Source of the DNA: Hyphomicrobiales bacterium
GTDB lineage: Bacteria; Pseudomonadota; Alphaproteobacteria; Rhizobiales; UBA4765
NCBI GenBank assembly: GCA_027487195.1
Contig: JAIYEB010000369.1
Coordinates: 1 to 14,098 of the forward strand
DNA length: 14,098 bases
Reading direction: 5' to 3'
Shown here: piece after piece, positions 5,674-13,241 of the stretch
Numbering within the stretch: the stretch's first letter is position 1
Layout of the letters: each line of letters begins with the position of its first letter
Notes under the pieces: generated by a model
Database searches by the model: none
Told to the model about the DNA's origin: nothing
The model's input: the letters and a program-made list of their open reading frames with translations, nothing else
Program-made: the position numbers and the translations under genes

Positions 5674-6969
5674 TTGCCCGACGGAACCCCGCCCGGGGCT
5701 TTTGCGCCTGAGCTTTCCGAGCCCGTGCCGCGCGCGCTGTGCACGGACTGCGGGATTTCGCGCTCATCCCAGCCCAAGCGCTGCGGCAGTGCCTGTCAGT
5801 TCATCAATCCGGACTATCCAGCGCTTGAAACGGCAGTCCATGGCCGGGCACGCGACGTTAATCGCCCCGACGAATTGCATTTCGGTCCGCATGTAAAGCT
5901 TCTGCGCGCACGCATGACAAAGCCGCGCGAGGGCGCGCAATGGACAGGTATTACAACACGGATTGGCGAGCGGCTGCTGGAAACCGGCGCTGTCGATGCC
6001 GTGCTGACGGTTGCCGCAGACCCGGCAGACCGCTGGAAGCCAATGCCGGTCCTCGTGACCAAGGCAGAGGATATGGCAAGCGCGCGCGGCATGCGCATGG
6101 GCTACGCACCAGTCCTTGCGCTGATCGAGCCCGCCCTCAAGCTCGGGTACCGTCGGTTGGCTGTCATCGGCATTCCGTGTCAGGTCTATGCGCTGCGCGC
6201 GCTTGAGGCAGAGCTACAGCTCGAAAAGCTGATCGTTGTCGGAACGCCCTGCTCCGACAACACAACGACCGAACAGTTTCACGGCTTCCTGAAGCTTCTC
6301 TCGGATCAGCCGGAAACCATCACCTACCTTGAGTTTCGCGCGGACTATCACGTCGAACTCAGATTTTCGGATGGGCGAAAGAAGGAAATTCCCTTCCTGA
6401 TGCTGCCGATATCGAAACTGCCGTCAGACTTTTTCCCGCTGACCTGCCGCACCTGCGTCGACTACACGAACGTGCTGTCCGACATCACCGTTGGCTATAT
6501 GGGCGGCACGGGCGAGCAATGGCTGATTGTCCGCAATGCCCAGGGGTCTGCGCTCGTTGAGTTACTTGGCGATGAACTCGTGACATCGGATCCGCAGAGC
6601 GGGGGAAAACGCGCCGGTCCGGTCAAGGGCTTTGTCGCAAACACCGAGCGCGCCGCCGGTGGCCTGCCGCTTCGCGCGATGCCGGATTGGCTCAGGCCGC
6701 TTGCGGGTTGGCTGATGCCAAAGCTTGGACCGAAGGGTCTCGAATTTGCCCGTGCGCGGGTCGAAATGAAGGCGTCAGAGACCGTTCTGCATCTCAGACG
6801 CGCAGAGCCAAAGCGCATGAAGCACATGATCCCGGACCATGTCTGGAAGCTCGTCCAGCCCTATGGGCTGTCGCCAAGGCCTGGCGAAACCGCTTCACTG
6901 GATGATGAAGCGGCCGGCAAAGGGGTGCTGGCGCGGCGCAGCGATGGGGACAACAAGCCCACCCCTTGA
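5674..6969 (+). CDS. FrhB/FdhB-family iron-sulfur flavoprotein, BciB/HCAR-like
   Basis: This 431-residue protein belongs to the coenzyme F420 hydrogenase/dehydrogenase beta-subunit family. An N-terminal cysteine cluster (Cys23, Cys26, Cys37, Cys41) is followed by the two FrhB-type domains with Cys169 in GIPCQ, Cys193 in GTPCSDN, and a late CRTC pair (Cys258, Cys261) running into DYTNVLSDITVGYMGG. The DYTN...VGYMG stretch and the LC..CG start are what I associate with the ferredoxin-dependent 8-vinyl reductase BciB and with 7-hydroxymethyl chlorophyll a reductase (HCAR). These use FAD and two 4Fe-4S clusters to reduce chlorophyll-type pigments. No other pigment gene is in the window, so the substrate is open; other members use F420 or unknown donors. 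The start is TTG. The last 75 bases overlap the oppositely oriented TolC-family gene. Confidence 0.85.
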   Translation: MPDGTPPGAFAPELSEPVPRALCTDCGISRSSQPKRCGSACQFINPDYPALETAVHGRARDVNRPDELHFGPHVKLLRARMTKPREGAQWTGITTRIGERLLETGAVDAVLTVAADPADRWKPMPVLVTKAEDMASARGMRMGYAPVLALIEPALKLGYRRLAVIGIPCQVYALRALEAELQLEKLIVVGTPCSDNTTTEQFHGFLKLLSDQPETITYLEFRADYHVELRFSDGRKKEIPFLMLPISKLPSDFFPLTCRTCVDYTNVLSDITVGYMGGTGEQWLIVRNAQGSALVELLGDELVTSDPQSGGKRAGPVKGFVANTERAAGGLPLRAMPDWLRPLAGWLMPKLGPKGLEFARARVEMKASETVLHLRRAEPKRMKHMIPDHVWKLVQPYGLSPRPGETASLDDEAAGKGVLARRSDGDNKPTP

Positions 6970-8304
6970 GTTTGGCATGGGCACGGCTTCGGGAGGCAGA
7001 GATTCCGCGATGGCCGGGCCTGCAATCCCAAGCGCTTCGGGTGACAGCCGACCCACGAGGGCCAGCAACGCATAGGCGCTGACCGTGACATCGCGATCCG
7101 CCGCCGCAACCGCAATGCGTGCAGACGTGACGTCACGCTCGGCGTTCAGGACATCGATCGACTGGCGCTCGCCAATCCGCTCCTCGATCCGCACTCCGCG
7201 CAGGGCCGCTTCGGCAGCCGAAATCTGACGGTTTGCGGATGTGAGCCGCGCCTGGTTCGATTGCCACTGGCGATAGACGCGCATTGCACCTGAATCGATC
7301 TGCGCCAGCGTAACGCGCGCTTCGGCCTCGCGTTGCTCCACGGCAGCGCGCGCCTCGCGGACCCGTGATCGCGTCACGCCGCCATCAAACAATGGCATGC
7401 TGAAGCGGACCCCGATCTCCTGGGTGGTCTGGCGATCAAGGCCGGAGGGCGTATTCGTTGCGATGCCAACCGCGCCACGTGCGCTCAGGCTCGGGCCGTT
7501 TTCTGTTCGGGCAGCATCGACCTGCCGGTCGGCCGCCACTCGGGCCAGAACAGCGGCCACGAGGCTTGGATTGTGAGACCGGGCCAAGGCCAGCGTTTCC
7601 ACCTCCGAGCGCGGCAGCAGGTCCCGGCGCAGCGTGGGCTGGGTCAGCCGGCCAGCCGGCGACCCGACCAGGCGCTGAAACTCCGCGGATGCCGAGGCGA
7701 GATCGGCCCGAGATTGGTCGCGGGCGACGATGGCCTCTTCCAGGCGCGCCCTTGCCTGGTCGCGATCCGTGCGTGACAGGTCGCCGGCTCTGGCGCGTGC
7801 GGAAATGCGCTGGCTTTCGGTGGACAGCGATCTGACCAGGCGTTCGCGATGTGCGAGGATCTCGCGTTCACGCTTCAGCGTCGCATAGGCGACAGCGGTC
7901 TGCAGCAACAGATCCTGCTCGCGATCAGAGAGTTGCGCGCGACCTGCATCGATTTCGGCCCGGGCCCGGGCCATGCCTGTCCGGGTGCGGCCTCCATCGA
8001 ACAGGGGCTGGGTCACGCTGGTCTGAAAGTTGCCGGGTACGCCGCGAAAATCCGGGGCCAGACCCGAGTTGCCGATGGCTGTTGCGGTCAAAGATCCATC
8101 AACGTTGACGCGCGGTGCCATACCGGCGGCTGCCTGGGGCAAAAGTTCATCGCGCTGGCGTTGACGGGCACGATCAGCGTCAAGCTGGGGAGATGTGCGC
8201 CAGGCCTCCGACAGCGCCCGATCGAGCGACTGGCCAGCGGCAGGCCCCTGCAGCATCACGGCTGCAGCTAACGCCAAGAACCCCATGGCAGACGAACGAC
8301 GCAC
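6895..8304 (-). CDS. TolC-family outer-membrane efflux protein
   Basis: The predicted 469-residue protein has two OEP-type repeats of long Ala/Arg/Gln-rich helices: about residues 26-230 (with QPLFDGGRTR near the first beta/helix junction) and 240-430 (with MPLFDGGVTRSRVREA). The repeated P-LFDGG...R motif is the internal duplication expected of TolC proteins, which form a trimeric channel for type I secretion or multidrug efflux. I place the start at GTG 8304: it has GGAG (8314-8317) 9 bases before it and gives a clean signal peptide (MRRSSAMGFLALAAAV... ending near Gln25). The open frame extends further, to 8466. No inner-membrane pump or adaptor gene is adjacent, so its partner is unknown. 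The 3' end overlaps the FrhB-like gene by 75 bases. The C-terminal tail after about residue 435 is Pro/Gly-rich. Confidence 0.9.
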   Translation of the reverse strand: MRRSSAMGFLALAAAVMLQGPAAGQSLDRALSEAWRTSPQLDADRARQRQRDELLPQAAAGMAPRVNVDGSLTATAIGNSGLAPDFRGVPGNFQTSVTQPLFDGGRTRTGMARARAEIDAGRAQLSDREQDLLLQTAVAYATLKREREILAHRERLVRSLSTESQRISARARAGDLSRTDRDQARARLEEAIVARDQSRADLASASAEFQRLVGSPAGRLTQPTLRRDLLPRSEVETLALARSHNPSLVAAVLARVAADRQVDAARTENGPSLSARGAVGIATNTPSGLDRQTTQEIGVRFSMPLFDGGVTRSRVREARAAVEQREAEARVTLAQIDSGAMRVYRQWQSNQARLTSANRQISAAEAALRGVRIEERIGERQSIDVLNAERDVTSARIAVAAADRDVTVSAYALLALVGRLSPEALGIAGPAIAESLPPEAVPMPNSRGGLVVPIAAPRQHPFAGRFIIQ

Positions 8305-8488
8305 GCCTGGATACTCCACATACGCAGGACAAGACGAAACACAGTGAATAAGGCCTAACCGAAAAGGGTAAACATCACGTGCATGGGTCCATTGAACGCA
8401 ACAGTGAGGTCGGGCGGCGGATCTGCAGTGTATCAGCCATAAAGGTGCCTTGCCTCGAGCCGGCAACAGGGCTAACCCCTCGTCTTCG
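8305..8488. other. Divergent intergenic region between tolC-like gene and pyrB
   Basis: These 184 bases must hold the promoters of both divergent genes. A CACGTG palindrome is at 8376-8381. TTGAAC at 8392-8397 resembles a -35 box but has no good -10 partner at the right distance. No leader peptide, attenuator hairpin with T-run or known riboswitch pattern was recognised for pyrB. Confidence 0.4.
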
Positions 8489-9436
8489 ATGACCGCTTCA
8501 GCGCTCGCGAGCTTCCCGCACCGCCACCTCCTCGGTATTGATGGCCTGACCGCCCTCGAGATCGAAGCCCTTCTGGCTATGGCCGAAGAGGCTGTCGACG
8601 TTTCGCGTCAGGTCGAAAAGAAGAAGGCGACGCTGCGCGGTCGCACGCTCGTCAACCTGTTCTTCGAAGCTTCGACCCGAACCCAGTCATCGTTCGAACT
8701 GGCGGGCAAGCGGCTCGGCGCTGACGTCATGAACATGTCGGTTGCCAACTCCTCCGCCAAGAAGGGCGAGACCCTCATCGACACGGCCATCACGCTCAAT
8801 GCCATGCGGCCGGACCTGCTTGTCGTGCGCCACCATGCAGCCGGCGCTGCGCACCTCCTCGCCCAGAAGGTGGATTGTTCCGTCATCAATGCGGGCGATG
8901 GCGCGCATGAACATCCAACCCAGGCGCTGCTTGATGCGCTGACGATCCGGCGCGCCAAGGGCAAGATTGCAGGCCTTGTCGTCGCGATCTGCGGCGATAT
9001 TCTTCACAGCCGGGTCGCGCGCTCCAACATCCTATGTCTCAACGCGCTTGGCGCTCGGGTCAGGGTTGTCGGGCCGCCAACGCTCCTCCCCAAGGGGATC
9101 GAGCGGCTAGGCGTTGAGGTGTTCACCGACATGCGTCGCGGCATCGCCGGCGCGGATATCGTCATGATGCTGCGCCTGCAGCGCGAGCGCATGTCCGGAG
9201 CCTTCGTCCCAAGCACCAAGGAGTACTTCCACTTCTATGGGCTTGATGAGGAGAAGCTCATGTCGCACGCGCCTGATGCCCTTGTGATGCATCCCGGCCC
9301 GATGAACCGTGGCGTTGAAATTGCCTCCGACGTGGCTGACGGCCCGCGTTCGCTGATCCGCGATCAGGTCGAGATGGGTGTTGCTGTGCGCATGGCAACC
9401 CTTGAGGCGCTGGCGCGCAATTTCCGGAATGACTAG
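8489..9436 (+). CDS. pyrB: Aspartate carbamoyltransferase catalytic subunit
   Basis: This 315-residue enzyme joins carbamoyl phosphate and aspartate, the first committed step of pyrimidine synthesis. The carbamoyl-phosphate loop STRTQSS is at residues 62-68, the mobile Ser/Lys loop NSSAKKGET at 88-95, HPTQALLD at 142-149, and HPGPMNRGVE near the end. All expected active-site segments are present and the length is normal. I chose ATG 8489 because FPHRHLLGI follows it closely, as in other alphaproteobacterial PyrB; a TTG at 8450 with AAAGGTG just before it is an alternative that would add 13 residues. It overlaps or abuts the following dihydroorotase-like gene, with which it probably forms a complex. 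No pyrI regulatory subunit is seen, which fits the PyrB-PyrC type of ATCase. Confidence 0.97.
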   Translation: MTASALASFPHRHLLGIDGLTALEIEALLAMAEEAVDVSRQVEKKKATLRGRTLVNLFFEASTRTQSSFELAGKRLGADVMNMSVANSSAKKGETLIDTAITLNAMRPDLLVVRHHAAGAAHLLAQKVDCSVINAGDGAHEHPTQALLDALTIRRAKGKIAGLVVAICGDILHSRVARSNILCLNALGARVRVVGPPTLLPKGIERLGVEVFTDMRRGIAGADIVMMLRLQRERMSGAFVPSTKEYFHFYGLDEEKLMSHAPDALVMHPGPMNRGVEIASDVADGPRSLIRDQVEMGVAVRMATLEALARNFRND

Positions 9437-10736
9437 TGGAATGACACCCGCAACCCACCCGATCTATGTGCGAAACGCCCGGCTGATCGATCCGGAAACG
9501 GGGCGCGATGAGCGCGGCGACTGCCTGATCGAGGGCGGTATCATCTCAGCGCTTGGACCCGACTGCGCCGTCCATCGCCTGCCGCCGGGCTCAGAAATCA
9601 TCGATGCGCGCGGACATGTGCTTTGCCCGGGCCTGATCGACATGCGTGTCTTCGTCGGCGAGCCCGGCTTTGAACACCGCGAGACCTTCCATTCGGCAGG
9701 ACGCGCAGCCGCAGCGGGCGGCGTTACAACGCTGGTCGTGATGCCGGACACCGAGCCGGTCATGGACAATGTCGCGATCGTCGACTTCGTCATGCGCCGC
9801 GCCCGGGACACATCGCGGGTGCGGGTCGTGGCCATGGCGGCGGCAACACTTGGTCATCATGGGCGCGAGATGTCGGAGATCGGCTTGCTGCGCGAGGCAG
9901 GCGCTGTTGCCATCACATCAGGCAAGCGTTCGATTGCCGACTCCGGCGTGTTCGGGCGGCTGCTTCAATATGCCCACAATTTCGATGTGCTGGTGGTCCA
10001 TCATGTCGAGGACCAGAGCCTTGTGGGCGACGGGGTCATGAATGAGGGGGAAACCGCCACCCGGCTTGGCCTGAAGGGCATTCCCATTGAAGCCGAGACG
10101 ATCCCGCTCGAGCGCGATATCCGGCTCGTCCACCGCACAGGCGCGCGCTACCACGCGGCTTTGGTCAGCACTGCGGAAAGCCTCGAGCTTGTTCGCCGCG
10201 CCAAGCGCGAGGGGCTTCCCGTCACGTGTGGGGTCTCGATTGCGCACCTCACGCTGAACGAGAACGACATTGGCGAGTATCGCACCTTCTTCAAGCTTGC
10301 GCCGCCGCTTCGCACCGAATCCGACCGCCTGGCCTGCCTTGAGGCCCTTGCCGATGGCACGATCGACGTGATTGTGTCCGATCACGATCCCCAGCATGTC
10401 GAGACCAAGCGCCATCCGTTTGCCGACGCAGAAAACGGAGCGATTGGGCTTGAAACGCTGCTCGCGGCAGCACTTCGCCCGGTCCATGATGGTCGTATCG
10501 ACCTCGTCAGGATCTTGCGCACCATGACATCGACACCGGCGAGCCTGCTCGGACTGCCCCAGGGCCGGCTTCAGGTCGGCGCGCCGGGAGACGTCATTCT
10601 GGTTGACCTCGATCAGCCCTGGGTACTTGAAAAAGACCGCATCCTGTCGATTTCCAAGAACACGCCGTTCGAGCGCGCGCGCTTTCAGGGCCGGGTTCTT
10701 GAAACGATTGTTGCCGGGAGGCGCGTGCGTACCTAA
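9429..10736 (+). CDS. pyrC: Dihydroorotase-like protein lacking the metal-binding HxH (PyrC'/PyrX type)
   Basis: This 435-residue protein has the full class I dihydroorotase fold pattern: PGLIDM, EPGFEHRET, GGVTTLVVMPDTEP, HLTLNENDIGEYRTFFKLAPPLR and the C-terminal SKNTPFERARFQGRVLETIVAGR. However, the active-site stretch normally DxHxHxR reads Asp71-Met-Arg73-Val-Phe75-Val-Gly77, so both metal-binding histidines and the substrate arginine are replaced. Other ligand positions (His191/192, His273, Asp318) remain. This is the pattern of PyrC' proteins, which in Pseudomonas are inactive but needed to assemble active ATCase with PyrB. A separate working pyrC is then expected elsewhere in the genome (inference). 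ATG 9429 overlaps pyrB by 8 bases; ATG 9441 (4 bases after the pyrB stop, with TGGA before it) is equally possible and gives 431 residues. Confidence 0.93.
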   Translation: MTSGMTPATHPIYVRNARLIDPETGRDERGDCLIEGGIISALGPDCAVHRLPPGSEIIDARGHVLCPGLIDMRVFVGEPGFEHRETFHSAGRAAAAGGVTTLVVMPDTEPVMDNVAIVDFVMRRARDTSRVRVVAMAAATLGHHGREMSEIGLLREAGAVAITSGKRSIADSGVFGRLLQYAHNFDVLVVHHVEDQSLVGDGVMNEGETATRLGLKGIPIEAETIPLERDIRLVHRTGARYHAALVSTAESLELVRRAKREGLPVTCGVSIAHLTLNENDIGEYRTFFKLAPPLRTESDRLACLEALADGTIDVIVSDHDPQHVETKRHPFADAENGAIGLETLLAAALRPVHDGRIDLVRILRTMTSTPASLLGLPQGRLQVGAPGDVILVDLDQPWVLEKDRILSISKNTPFERARFQGRVLETIVAGRRVRT

Positions 10737-10762
10737 TCTCAGGCTTCACCGCGAGGTACGCA

Positions 10763-11383
10763 ATGCTCGTCGACCCTATCAGCTGGACACTGTCTGGCCC
10801 CTTTTTCCTCGCAGGCCTCGTTTTTGGCTACCTGCTCGGATCAATCCCGTTCGGGCCTGTGATCATGTGGGCCACGGGTTCTGGTGACCTCAGAAAGATC
10901 GGGTCCGGCAACATCGGTGCAACCAATGTCCTGCGCACCGGCAAGAAGGGCCTGGCGGCGGCAACGCTGATTGGCGACGCGTTGAAGGGGACAGTGGCTG
11001 TCCTCGTTGCAAACCACTTCTTCGGGCCCAATGTCGCCGTCATGGCAGGCCTTGGGGCTTTCCTCGGTCACCTGTTTCCGATCTGGCTCAAGTTCCGGGG
11101 CGGCAAGGGTGTGGCAACCTATCTTGGCGTGCTGCTTGGCCTGGCGCCGCTGGTTTTCCTCGCCTTTGCGGCGATCTGGCTCGCGATTGCCTTTGCCACT
11201 CGATACTCATCGCTGGCAGCGCTTGTGGCTGCCGTGCTCACGCCGGCGATCCTCTGGGCATTCGGGTTCGTTCAGGAGCGTGATCTCTTCATCATTCTCA
11301 CGGTTTTGATGGTGTGGAAGCATACCGACAACATCAAGCGGTTGATTGCCGGCACGGAGAGCCGGATAGGGCAGAAATCGTGA
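10763..11383 (+). CDS. plsY: Glycerol-3-phosphate acyltransferase PlsY
   Basis: This 206-residue inner-membrane protein transfers an acyl group from acyl-phosphate to glycerol-3-phosphate, starting phospholipid synthesis. The three conserved PlsY motifs are visible: GSIPFG followed by GSGNIGATNVLR (residues about 26-58), LKG and then GHLFPIWLKFRGGKGVAT (about 102-119), and WKHTDNIKRL near the C-terminus. About five membrane helices can be drawn. GAGG at 10753-10756, 6 bases before the ATG, supports the start. The gene is 26 bases after pyrC with no terminator between, so it is probably part of the same transcript. Its stop overlaps the dprA GTG start by 4 bases. Confidence 0.96.
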   Translation: MLVDPISWTLSGPFFLAGLVFGYLLGSIPFGPVIMWATGSGDLRKIGSGNIGATNVLRTGKKGLAAATLIGDALKGTVAVLVANHFFGPNVAVMAGLGAFLGHLFPIWLKFRGGKGVATYLGVLLGLAPLVFLAFAAIWLAIAFATRYSSLAALVAAVLTPAILWAFGFVQERDLFIILTVLMVWKHTDNIKRLIAGTESRIGQKS

Positions 11384-12519
11384 CTGAAGAGGTGGCGGAA
11401 TCGCACAGCGCGCTGCCTCCCCTGAATGACCAGCAACTCGTTGACTGGCTGCGCCTGATCCGGACCGAGACGATTGGCCCGACCACCTTCCGGCTTCTGG
11501 TCAACCGCTTTGGCGGGGCTGCGAATGCGCTTGCCGCTTTGCCGGAACTGTCAAAGCGCGGCGGCAGGCTGGTAACACCACCAGGCCCTGACAAGGCCTT
11601 GGCCGAAATCACAGCCCTGACGCGCGCCGGCGGGCGGTTTCTGGCGCTTGGCGAGCCTGACTATCCCCAGGCGTTGCGCCATGTCGATGCGCCGCCCCCG
11701 CTTCTCGCCGTCATCGGCAACTCATCGCTGCTCGTGCGCCGGACCGTGTCCATCGTTGGATCGCGCGACGCTTCAGCCCTTGGCCGGCGCTTTGCGCGCG
11801 ATGTGGCGTTTGAACTAGGCGCAGCCGGCTGGGTCATTGCGTCCGGCCTTGCCCGGGGCATTGATCAGGCCGCCCATGAAGGCTCGATCAAGACCGGAAC
11901 GATTGCGGTTCTGGCGGGCGGGCTCGACAAGCCCTATCCGCCGGAATGCCTTCCCCTGTTTGAACGCATTTGCGACGAAGGTGTTGCGATCTCGGAAATG
12001 GCCATGGGCCATACGCCGGTTGCGCGGGATTTTCCAAGGCGCAACCGCATCGTCGCGGGGCTTTCCTTCGGCGTTCTGGTTGTCGAGGCCGCGCTGCGCT
12101 CAGGGTCCTTGATTACCGCAAGGCTTGCCAATGAAATGGGGCGCGAAGTCTTCGCAGTCCCCGGCCATCCGCTCGATCTCAGAGCCGGGGGAACCAACAA
12201 GCTGATCCGCGATGGCGCGACCATGGCAACGGGCGCGCCTGATATTCTCGAGGCTCTGGAGCCCATGACGACAGAACGCCTGCCTCGTCAGAACCCGGTC
12301 CTGTTTCGCAATGACGCGCCGGAACTGGCCCTTGAAGACCCGACGCCCGGCGCGCGCGCCACCATCCTGGCGCTTCTTGGCCCGACCCCGGTCGAACTGG
12401 ACGACCTTATCCGCGAAAGCGGTGAGCCCGCAGGCGTCGTCCAGCTTGTTCTCGTCGAGCTTGAGCTGGCCGGCCGCCTGATACGCACAGGCGGAAGCCG
12501 GATTGCGCTTTTGCCCTGA
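11380..12519 (+). CDS. dprA: DNA-processing protein DprA (Smf)
   Basis: This 379-residue protein binds incoming single-stranded DNA and loads RecA in natural transformation, and is also widely kept in non-competent bacteria. An N-terminal helical SAM/HhH-like part (LRLIRTETIGPTTFRLL, about 24-40) is followed by the Rossmann-like DprA core: TVSIVGSRDAS (122-132), ASGLARGID (154-162), LAGGLDKPYPPE, FPRRNRIVAGLS (218-229), SGSLITARLA and AVPGHP. A C-terminal winged-helix domain (about 325-379) ends the protein, as in many DprA proteins of Gram-negative bacteria. The GTG start at 11380 overlaps the plsY stop (GTGA), so plsY and dprA are likely coupled; the frame is open further upstream within plsY but that part is not DprA-like. 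It ends 2 bases from the convergent bcp gene. Confidence 0.95.
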   Translation: MTEEVAESHSALPPLNDQQLVDWLRLIRTETIGPTTFRLLVNRFGGAANALAALPELSKRGGRLVTPPGPDKALAEITALTRAGGRFLALGEPDYPQALRHVDAPPPLLAVIGNSSLLVRRTVSIVGSRDASALGRRFARDVAFELGAAGWVIASGLARGIDQAAHEGSIKTGTIAVLAGGLDKPYPPECLPLFERICDEGVAISEMAMGHTPVARDFPRRNRIVAGLSFGVLVVEAALRSGSLITARLANEMGREVFAVPGHPLDLRAGGTNKLIRDGATMATGAPDILEALEPMTTERLPRQNPVLFRNDAPELALEDPTPGARATILALLGPTPVELDDLIRESGEPAGVVQLVLVELELAGRLIRTGGSRIALLP

Positions 12520-12521
12520 TC

Positions 12522-12983
12522 TCAGGCCGCCTTGGCAGCCTTCAGCACGGCGGCCACGTGTCCATCGACTTTCACCTTGCGCCAGACTGCGGCAACCTTG
12601 CCATCTGTCCCAAGAAGGAAGGTCGCACGCTCGAGGCCCATGTACTTCTTGCCATACATCGACTTTTCAACCCAGACGCCCCAGGCCTCGAAAAGACCCT
12701 GGTCAGCGGAAGCCAGCGTCACGTCCAGCGTGTATTTGTCGCGGAACTTGTCGAGCGCCTTGACCGGATCGCCGGACAGGCCAATGACGACCGCATTCGC
12801 AGCCGCAAAGTCTGCCTTGGCCTGGGTAAACTCGATGGCTTCCTTTGTGCAAGCCGACGTATCGGCCTTGGGATAGAAATACAGCACGACTTTCTTTCCC
12901 CTGAGGCTTGCCAGGTCGATCTGGCCGCCACCGTTGGTCGGGAGTTTGAAAGTCGGAGCTTCAGAACCAACGTCCACAGTCAT
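12522..12983 (-). CDS. bcp: Bcp/PrxQ-type thioredoxin-dependent peroxiredoxin, single-cysteine form
   Basis: This 153-residue cytoplasmic peroxidase reduces hydrogen peroxide and organic hydroperoxides. The family core is clear: APTFKLPTNGGG, LRGKKVVLYFYPKADTSACTKEA with peroxidatic Cys45, VVIGLSGD, and ERATFLLGTDGKVAAVW. The resolving cysteine found 5 residues downstream in E. coli Bcp is Ile50 here and no other cysteine exists in the protein, so it should act as a 1-Cys enzyme needing an external thiol. ATG 12983 has AAGGA (12990-12994) 6 bases before it; the open frame extends to 13076 but without a family-like N-terminus. It is convergent with dprA (2-base gap, no terminator visible) and divergent from the AsmA-like gene. 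Confidence 0.95.
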   Translation of the reverse strand: MTVDVGSEAPTFKLPTNGGGQIDLASLRGKKVVLYFYPKADTSACTKEAIEFTQAKADFAAANAVVIGLSGDPVKALDKFRDKYTLDVTLASADQGLFEAWGVWVEKSMYGKKYMGLERATFLLGTDGKVAAVWRKVKVDGHVAAVLKAAKAA

Positions 12984-13241
12984 ATGCCTTCCTTTCGTCC
13001 GTTTTGCGCGCCATGCAATGGGGGCGTTTGTATTGCGTGCCAGGCACGCGGGTCGTCTGTTTTGCGCCCCCGGCACGCGGGGAATGGGTCACCAGCGCAG
13101 CGCGCCTGGTTGTTGTCTTCTTCTACGGCAAAGCCAGGGCAACGGATCGAGCCGCTCTGGCAAGGTCGAATCGAGTTACTGCTCTATATATCCCGACGAT
13201 AGCCAATTGGCCTTCGGGCGAGAGGGGGACGGGTTGGCGCG
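12984..13241. other. Divergent intergenic region with inverted and direct repeats
   Basis: These 258 bases between bcp and the AsmA-like gene hold a perfect inverted repeat GCGTGCC-A-GGCACGC (13035-13049), two copies of GGCACGCGGG (13043-13052 and 13072-13081), and a repeated GTTTTGCGC segment (about 13000-13008 and 13058-13066). TATATA at 13185-13190 could be a -10 element for the plus-strand gene, but no clear -35 lies at the right distance. No RNA gene was recognised. Confidence 0.4.

Noticed and set aside
8392..8420. Possible sigma-70 promoter for pyrB starting with TTGAAC
   Set aside because: At 16-18 bases downstream there is only a GC-rich stretch, with no -10-like hexamer.
11380..12519. 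dprA as a sign of a natural competence or defence island
   Set aside because: DprA is near-universal in this gene order in alphaproteobacteria and no com, restriction or defence gene is nearby.
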